NCBI GenBank assembly: GCA_001898165.1
Contig: MKTD01000011.1
Location: forward strand, 186,001-250,000
Origin: Bacteroidia bacterium 43-41
Lineage (GTDB): Bacteria > Bacteroidota > Bacteroidia > Bacteroidales > Dysgonomonadaceae
Direction: 5' to 3'
DNA length: 64,000 bases
Shown: positions 58,508 to 64,000 of the stretch, piece by piece
Layout of the letters: every line of letters begins with the position of its first letter
How positions within the stretch are numbered: the first letter of the stretch is position 1
The notes under the pieces: generated by a model
Told to the model about the DNA's origin: nothing
What the model saw: the letters and a program-made list of their open reading frames with translations, nothing else
The model's database searches: none
Position numbers and translations under genes: made by a program

Positions 58508-58666
58508 TATCGTAGTAATACAACGATTCAAATATTCACGAACACGCTGTGGGGTTTGCTTGCCGGGAACATAAACCGGATAGCTTTCAATATAAACATA
58601 CCACTCTTTACAGTCTTCCGCCTTGCGAAGCCGAACAGTTACTTTTGTACTGGCGAGTTGTTTCAT
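58508..58666 (-). pseudogene. Tyrosine integrase, N-terminal fragment
   Basis: MKQLASTKVTVRLRKAEDCK, WYVYIESYPVYVPG and PQRVREYLNRCITT are the arm-binding N terminus of a Bacteroidales island integrase. After about 52 residues it runs in frame into TatD-like sequence. The catalytic domain is lost. Confidence 0.75.
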
Positions 58667-58677
58667 GTGGTATATTG

Positions 58678-59217
58678 TTATTGATTATACAAATTATCTA
58701 TTTCAGTTTTTGGAGCGTAAACATAGTTACCAATCTGTCGAGTTGGAATAGAATATTTACGAATATGCTTATAGACCGAACTATCCGATATGCCAAACTT
58801 TTTAGCAATCTCGCCAATTGTATAACAATCTTGTGGTTCAAGACTATAAAGCTTTGCTGTCGGCTTCTCTTTTTTAAGGGGTGTTTGGCGAATAGGAAAC
58901 ATTTCTTCTATCGCTGCTCGGTCTATCCGAACAAGGCGAGTACCTAAATTGATAGCCGGAATTCGCTTTTGCCGAACAAGGCGATAAAGTGTACTCTTGG
59001 CAACACCGAAAAGGGCTATTGCTTCTGGCACTGAAATATATAAACGGTCGGCAGAAATCTTATCAATAATTGCTTGTTGTTCCTCTTTCTTTTTCTCTTG
59101 GGTTTTCTTTTTCCGATACGCTGCTCCACTACATTTTTTAGAGCAATAAACAGAATCGACTGTTTTGGGAACGAAAGACAGCCCACAGACTTCACATTGT
59201 TTCTGAATCTTATTCAT
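58678..59217 (-). CDS. Excisionase-like protein with zinc finger and two helix-turn-helix units
   Basis: 179 residues. Cys8, Cys11, Cys25 and Cys29 form a likely zinc finger; two HTH_17-type units follow: LYISVPEAIALFGVAKSTLY (about 57-105) and CYTIGEIAKKFGISDSSVYK (about 132-176). Such genes sit directly before the integrase on Bacteroidales integrative elements and control excision; here 11 bp separate it from the integrase fragment. Appears intact but without a functional recombinase partner. Confidence 0.88.
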   Translation of the reverse strand: MNKIQKQCEVCGLSFVPKTVDSVYCSKKCSGAAYRKKKTQEKKKEEQQAIIDKISADRLYISVPEAIALFGVAKSTLYRLVRQKRIPAINLGTRLVRIDRAAIEEMFPIRQTPLKKEKPTAKLYSLEPQDCYTIGEIAKKFGISDSSVYKHIRKYSIPTRQIGNYVYAPKTEIDNLYNQ

Positions 59218-59666
59218 CGGTATCCTTATCGCTATTTAAGTACTCATTAGTATTCATAAGCGCTCATAAGTTCCACTTCATCACTAATTAAGTTCCGGTA
59301 CAATAATGGTACAAATGTATAATAAAAAACCATCAAAAACAACAGCTATCTACAAATTTATAAAAACAAAAATCCCCGTAAACCATTTGTTTACAGGGAT
59401 TTTCTGTTATTTATTGATTATTCCTAATCGTCTTTTACTTCACTTCTTCAAAATCCACATCGGTTATTTTGTCGTTTTTTTATCTGACCACCCTTTATAC
59501 TGCCAAAACCATCTTTCTGACATCTCCAACTTTGATCAATAATACCATTATCTGCAAAAGCTACTTTATCGGACATTTATCGGACATATGCAAGTTGTAT
59601 CGGACATTCACTATACCAATTCCTCTTTAAGCTAATCATGAGTCAATTGTGCCCATTATGATGCGA
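59218..59666. other. Non-coding region with hairpin and direct repeats
   Basis: GGTACAATAATGGTACAAAT near 59288-59307; hairpin 59369-59404 (AAAATCCC-c-GTAAAC / GTTTAC-a-GGGATTTT in outline) followed by sequence like 56330-56380; three ATCGGACAT units at 59571-59612, upstream of the excisionase-like gene. No gene seen. Confidence 0.45.
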
Positions 59667-59965
59667 TTATTTTAATGCATAGTTCACACCTGCCCCTGCA
59701 ACATCATTAAACAGTAAAATACCTTTTGACACTAATTCCGTCAAATCTCTATTAGTTGTTGCTCTTGAGCAATCATTTATTCCCTGATACTCTTTCTTCG
59801 TAATCTTCCCTTTCTCTTTCACGTACAGAACCGCCTTTACTTGCCGTGGATTCGATTGAACCAAACGTCGGCGATAAGCGGATTGCGGGGAAAGGAAGAA
59901 TAGAGTTTAGTCCGCTTGTCCAGCGTTATACTTTCAGGCAATGGATAGACCGGTCGTTATTGTGT
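59667..59965 (-). pseudogene. Second Schlafen/AlbA gene, remnant with internal deletion
   Basis: Begins at the very end of the M16 gene: YPLPESITLDKRTKLYSS and FPRNPLIADVWF correspond to residues near 290-325 of the intact protein at 56717; the sequence then jumps to NPRQVKAVLYVKEKGKITKK in another frame, the winged-helix tail, ending at 59667. About 60 codons are deleted at the join near 59862. Confidence 0.75.
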
Positions 59966-62812
59966 GGTCGTACTATTCTGAGGATCAAAGATAAAAGTCA
60001 TTTTATTCCCGGAGCCAAACAATTGCTTAGTCAGATTATGTACACTTGCTACATTAACCTGATCGAATAGTTCAGGGTCATTAGTATCCAGAAATTCTTC
60101 ATTTAATATCGATTGAGTGATGATAGTAGCCCAAGGAATACTCTTATTATCCAGAGTTTTCTTCCGATATTTCTTTACTTCATCAATCTCTTGTACGGTT
60201 ACGCCTTTTTTCAACAGTAGGTCTGCCTCACGCTGGGCAACATCCAATAATTCAGTGATCATTGATGGATTAGTATCAAATTCAATTTTTACAACAAGTT
60301 GCGACTGAGGATGTTTGTCAAGTGACGCAGTTACCGCAACGTGATATGTGCCGCCTTTGTCTTCACGGATGCTTTTATAACATCTTCTGGATAATATATC
60401 ACGTAAAAACAGAGCACTGGCATAATTCTTTGAATTATACTCAATATCTGTATGGTAAGTAATAGACACTGATGCTTTTGAAGTTATTGTGTTCTTTGCA
60501 TTATAATAGAGCTCCACATTCCCCTTGTTTAATTCAGGTTCTTTAAAAACCAATTCTTTTTCTTGTGAGTCGTTTGTGGCAGCAATAGACGCAATATACT
60601 TTTCGATCAATGGAACAGCATCTTTAACGGGCATAGGGCCAGTAAAGATGAACGTAAACTCATTCGGGTTGCCAAAATGACGTAGATATAGTTTGTTTAA
60701 TTTTTCCGGATTAATCGTCCGGATATAAAGGGTGTCGAAGTTTGTTTTCAATGGATTACTGGAGTATGTAAGCGTCTTAACCGAATCCTCAAACAATTTT
60801 GTTTCATTTTTGTCTTCCCCTATGGCTTTTAAAAATAGCTGTTGAAACTTACCGAGCTCCGTTTGGTCTGCAGAAACACCTGTGAAATAGGAATAGAGCA
60901 GTTTGAAGAAATTTTCACTGTTTTGTGGATAAAATTCCCCTGAATAATTATCAGTTCTTCTGTTTACTGCCTGGCTCAATCTGATACCGTTAGCCTGTTT
61001 CCATTCCCTCAATTCATTCCAGTTTAAGTTGGCTACATTATAGTACCTCAAGTAATTTTTCAGGATCACAATCTCTTCTATGGAATGCGAGCGGGCGTAA
61101 CCTCCAGAGGTAAAAGCTGATAGGCTGATCTTTTTACCATTTCCGTATGATTCTTTCCATATGACTCTTGTTCCATTTTGAAGCCTGAATTCGGTGGTTG
61201 AATCAAGTGGTACTTTATACTTAATGCTAAGGTCATCTGCTCTTACTTGGCGAGATTCTGAAATTTTACCTGGATTTATTGGCTCTGACAGGGTAAGTTC
61301 TTTTTTCGCGCTAGGAGCATACTGTTCTAAAGCTTTATTTTGAATTGATTTAACCAGTGATAATACCTTTTCGGTTGAGGGAAGCGATTCTTTGTCACTT
61401 TCCGGTGCTGCAAAGATGATTATCCTGTTATTTTCATTTAAGATGATTTCGATGTTATCATTGATATTTTCAATCTTTATTTCATCTAACATGGAATACG
61501 CCGAACCTATCAACTCCGACCGGTTCACGAGTACCTTGTCACGTGTGAAATTTTCCACTGCAAGATTTACTAAATCTTTGTTTGTCGATTTTTGCATTTG
61601 GTCGGATTGTTGTTTTCTTAGATTTGCCCTTACGATACTTTTAGCGTTATCCAATTCTAACTCGGTCATCCCATGTTGCTTTATACGCTCAACTTCTTCT
61701 AAAATACCTTTGAGAGCGGTGTACAAATCTTTGCCGTGTGCAGGCATAGCAGTTGCAGTAAAAGTTTTACAGGCATAATCAATTTCACCGAATACCGGAA
61801 CAATTACGCGAAAATCAGCGCCGGGTTTCTCGGCTCTTTCCGCACATCTTGATTTGAACATCTCTAAGAATAAATCTTCCACTAGTTTATCATAGACAAA
61901 TGCATATGTTTGTCTTTCGATAACAGGACGATGCGGTATTTTTACCGTCATCCTTACTGAGCTTGCTTTTGTTTCAGGATCAGTGAAGAACCCAACAATA
62001 GGTTCGTTGTTATCGGGAACCGTATAGTATATCTTCTTCGTTTCATTCTTAGGGTTTGGAATAGCGGAGAATCTCTTTATGATCCTCGCTTCGATGTCCT
62101 CGGCATCAATGTCTCCTACTACAATTACAGCTTGCAGGTTAGGTCTGTACCATTTGTGATAGAAGTCGATTAAGTCTTGATGATCAAAGTTTTCTATTAC
62201 TTCTGCCAATCCGATCGGAGTCCTTTCGGCAAAACGCGAACCGGTTCGTTGAATTTTTGATACGGTCTGCATTGTTCTTGTCAACGGGTCATCGCCTCTT
62301 CGCATTTCTTCACGTACCACTCCACGTTCACTTTCGATCTCTTCGGGCAAACAATTGATGTAGTGTGACCAGTCATGTAGTGCCAAAAGAGCAGTATCAA
62401 CGACAGAGCTCACGGTCACAGGTACTTCCGATATGTTATATACAGTTCGGCTCATGGAGGTGTATGCATTTACATTTGCCCCAAATCGTACGCCAATACT
62501 TTCGAAATAGTTGAGCAACTGTTTATCGGGGAAGTGTTTTGTACCGTTAAATGCCATATGTTCTAAGAAATGAGCTAATCCGCGTTGGTTTTCTTCTTCT
62601 TGCAAAGAGCCTACATTGTGGACAATAAAAAAATCAGCCCTGTTTTTACTTAACTTGCTTTCTCTGATATAATAAGTAAGCCCATTTTTTAGCTGGCCTA
62701 CAATAAACTCTTTATCAACCGGTAATGTTTCTGTTGTATCGAACGGCTGTGCAGCTAAGAATGCAGCCTGGACAAAAAACGAACAAATGAGAAGAATCGT
62801 TTTCTTATTCAT
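59957..62812 (-). CDS. M16-family zinc peptidase (pitrilysin-like)
   Basis: 951 residues, signal peptide 1-21, so periplasmic or surface. Zinc motif HFLEH at 81-85 with the third ligand Glu162 in ESERGVVREEM. Two further M16 C domains (YAFVYDKLVEDLFLE, GNPNEFTFIFTGPM). Degrades peptides. Stop codon lies at the junction with the Schlafen/AlbA remnant, so the last few residues (NSTTTQ) may differ from the original. It follows the lipoprotein gene by 33 bp. Confidence 0.95.
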   Translation of the reverse strand: MNKKTILLICSFFVQAAFLAAQPFDTTETLPVDKEFIVGQLKNGLTYYIRESKLSKNRADFFIVHNVGSLQEEENQRGLAHFLEHMAFNGTKHFPDKQLLNYFESIGVRFGANVNAYTSMSRTVYNISEVPVTVSSVVDTALLALHDWSHYINCLPEEIESERGVVREEMRRGDDPLTRTMQTVSKIQRTGSRFAERTPIGLAEVIENFDHQDLIDFYHKWYRPNLQAVIVVGDIDAEDIEARIIKRFSAIPNPKNETKKIYYTVPDNNEPIVGFFTDPETKASSVRMTVKIPHRPVIERQTYAFVYDKLVEDLFLEMFKSRCAERAEKPGADFRVIVPVFGEIDYACKTFTATAMPAHGKDLYTALKGILEEVERIKQHGMTELELDNAKSIVRANLRKQQSDQMQKSTNKDLVNLAVENFTRDKVLVNRSELIGSAYSMLDEIKIENINDNIEIILNENNRIIIFAAPESDKESLPSTEKVLSLVKSIQNKALEQYAPSAKKELTLSEPINPGKISESRQVRADDLSIKYKVPLDSTTEFRLQNGTRVIWKESYGNGKKISLSAFTSGGYARSHSIEEIVILKNYLRYYNVANLNWNELREWKQANGIRLSQAVNRRTDNYSGEFYPQNSENFFKLLYSYFTGVSADQTELGKFQQLFLKAIGEDKNETKLFEDSVKTLTYSSNPLKTNFDTLYIRTINPEKLNKLYLRHFGNPNEFTFIFTGPMPVKDAVPLIEKYIASIAATNDSQEKELVFKEPELNKGNVELYYNAKNTITSKASVSITYHTDIEYNSKNYASALFLRDILSRRCYKSIREDKGGTYHVAVTASLDKHPQSQLVVKIEFDTNPSMITELLDVAQREADLLLKKGVTVQEIDEVKKYRKKTLDNKSIPWATIITQSILNEEFLDTNDPELFDQVNVASVHNLTKQLFGSGNKMTFIFDPQNSTTTQ

Positions 62813-62845
62813 ATTTATAATGTTGTATTTTTAGTGATATAATTC

Positions 62846-63562
62846 TTATTCTATATTAAAACCTAATGTAAAAGCAAGATAAGACCTGTTCTTGTAAATC
62901 CAGCTATGCCTGTCTTTACCTAATAGATTATCCATCCCTAGAGCAATACCAGCCTTTAGATTGTTGTAACCCAGATAAACAGCAATCCCTTTTTGCAGTA
63001 CTACCCCGTCGTATTCATCATCTATAGCGTGATTTGTTGTGGTTGGGGATACAAGTGTATTCCCTATCCCCAAGAAAATGCCGTAAGAGAATTCGTAGTT
63101 CGAGATATTTCTTACATAGAGATCAGTCTTATGGTTTGAATAATCAATATTATATCTGTTTTTTGAAAATCCCGCATAAATTGATCCGTTAAAATCACAA
63201 TTGATTTGTGAGGGGACTCCCTGTGCAGCAGGTCTGAATTTAAGCGGAAGCATAATGAAATTTATTACGAATCCCTTTTCATGAAAACTTTTTTGTGGGA
63301 GAATGTTTTTTTCGCATATTATCAATGGAAAAATTTCGACAGTTGAGCTATCTAGTTCACATGTGAAACTCTCACTGTTTACCCAATATATTTTCACTTC
63401 ATCATCCTCGCTCTTAACAAACAGATCTTTCGAGTCAGACTGTCTGGCCTGTTTGAAAAATCTGTTGTTAATACTTTGAGTCGAAGTGTTTTCTAAGATG
63501 CAGCATCCCGATAATAGAATTAGTGCTGTCAGAAGAAAAAGGGGAAACAGCCTTGAATACAT
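62846..63562 (-). CDS. Hypothetical lipoprotein, probable small outer-membrane barrel
   Basis: 238 residues, lipobox ILLSGC (Cys20). The C-terminal half has alternating strands (SIYAGFSKNRYNIDY, YGIFLGIGNTLV, GIAVYLGYNNLKAGIALG, YLAFTLGFNIE) typical of a beta-barrel. No named family. Lies between the S46 and M16 peptidase genes with spacings of 20 and 33 bp, so likely one operon. Confidence 0.75.
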   Translation of the reverse strand: MYSRLFPLFLLTALILLSGCCILENTSTQSINNRFFKQARQSDSKDLFVKSEDDEVKIYWVNSESFTCELDSSTVEIFPLIICEKNILPQKSFHEKGFVINFIMLPLKFRPAAQGVPSQINCDFNGSIYAGFSKNRYNIDYSNHKTDLYVRNISNYEFSYGIFLGIGNTLVSPTTTNHAIDDEYDGVVLQKGIAVYLGYNNLKAGIALGMDNLLGKDRHSWIYKNRSYLAFTLGFNIE

Positions 63563-63582
63563 GTTGCAACTATTGATTTACT

Positions 63583-64000
63583 CTACTTGGTTGCAATTTC
63601 ATCAAAAAGATATTCTGCACCTGAACAATTGTCAATATACCAAAGTACATACCGGATATCAACCGATACACAGTTTGTCATTTCATCCTGATAATAGTAC
63701 TTTGATGCTAAGGACTCTTTGTTCCCGTCGAACGCCAATCCAATAAGCTCGCCTTTACCGTTCATAACGGGGCTTCCCGAATTCCCGCCTGTAATATCAT
63801 TGTTTGTAAGGAAGTTTACATACAATTTTCCATCTTTCCCATACTTTCCCCAATCCGCACTTTTAATTAAATTGAGGGTGTTTTCAGGATACGCAAAATC
63901 ATAATCATAAGGATTATATTTGTCGATAATGCCCTGTGTGGTTGATAAATGGTTATAATTGATAGCATCAGACGGTTGCATTTTGCACACATTTCCATAG
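63583..64000 (-). CDS. S46-family serine peptidase (dipeptidyl-peptidase 7/11 type), C-terminal part (partial)
   Basis: 139 codons; the frame stays open through the right edge. NNDITGGNSGSPVMNGKGELIGLAFDG carries the catalytic Ser (GNSGSP), and SVDIRYVLWYIDN and AEYLFDEI close the protein as in DPP7/DPP11. Periplasmic dipeptidase of asaccharolytic Bacteroidales. A GTG at 63990 is not the start. Confidence 0.92.
   Translation of the reverse strand, partial: YGNVCKMQPSDAINYNHLSTTQGIIDKYNPYDYDFAYPENTLNLIKSADWGKYGKDGKLYVNFLTNNDITGGNSGSPVMNGKGELIGLAFDGNKESLASKYYYQDEMTNCVSVDIRYVLWYIDNCSGAEYLFDEIATK

Noticed and set aside
58027-58666. An active Qat defence system
   Set aside because: Only a truncated and frameshifted TatD-like gene is present; no QatA ATPase, QatB or QatC-like genes are in the window.

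Overview
The window comes from a member of the Bacteroidales, probably near Dysgonomonadaceae or Porphyromonadaceae. The sequence-level reasons are SusC/SusD outer-membrane pairs, promoters of the Bacteroidetes type (TTG or TTTG, about 19-22 nt, TAnnTTTG), start regions without Shine-Dalgarno motifs, PPi-dependent phosphofructokinase, and paired S46 and M16 peptidases. The species cannot be named from this stretch alone.

Layout. 1-12.2 kb (minus strand): three SusC-type transporters, two with a SusD partner; the first runs off the left edge. Two of the SusC genes have long tandem leaders carrying a conserved 26-codon small ORF. 12.7-15.0 kb (minus): two FKBP prolyl isomerases and a MNT/HEPN toxin-antitoxin cassette set between 33-bp direct repeats. 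15.1-25.8 kb (plus): a sirtuin, mutS, tdk, a small outer-membrane protein, a HigBA-type toxin-antitoxin cassette between 48-bp direct repeats, a damaged RhuM-type gene, a UvrD-like helicase and pfp. 25.9-40.8 kb (minus): the transcription/translation superoperon rpsU-xerC-hpf-tRNA(Thr,Tyr,Gly,Thr)-tuf-tRNA(Trp)-secE-nusG-rplK-rplA-rplJ-rplL-rpoB-rpoC. 40.8-49.5 kb (minus): a SusC/SusD locus with an EEP-family phosphodiesterase, a calcineurin-type phosphoesterase and a sialate O-acetylesterase-like enzyme. 49.9-51.2 kb: an XRE regulator, an RRM protein and a cold-shock-domain protein. 51.2-60.0 kb: a mosaic accessory island. 60.0-64.0 kb (minus): M16 peptidase, a small lipoprotein and the 3' part of an S46 peptidase.

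The accessory island holds a Bro-N-like/unknown/Bro-N-Fic gene set, an AbiE type IV toxin-antitoxin pair, a Schlafen/AlbA-type gene, an excisionase-like gene, and many broken pieces: both ends of a second Fic gene, a KilA-N gene with a nonsense codon, an integrase start fused to a TatD-like tail, a second Schlafen/AlbA gene with a deletion, and a stray Schlafen-type winged-helix tail at the AbiEii end. These pieces are shared between loci, so the island looks like repeated recombination among defence and mobile modules.

The most promising unexplained signals are (1) the small leader ORF upstream of two SusC genes, which differs between copies by a single synonymous base while its flanks differ much more; (2) two toxin-antitoxin cassettes about 5 kb apart, each bounded by a long perfect or near-perfect duplication of a host promoter or terminator; and (3) the split-Fic/AbiE/Schlafen mosaic.
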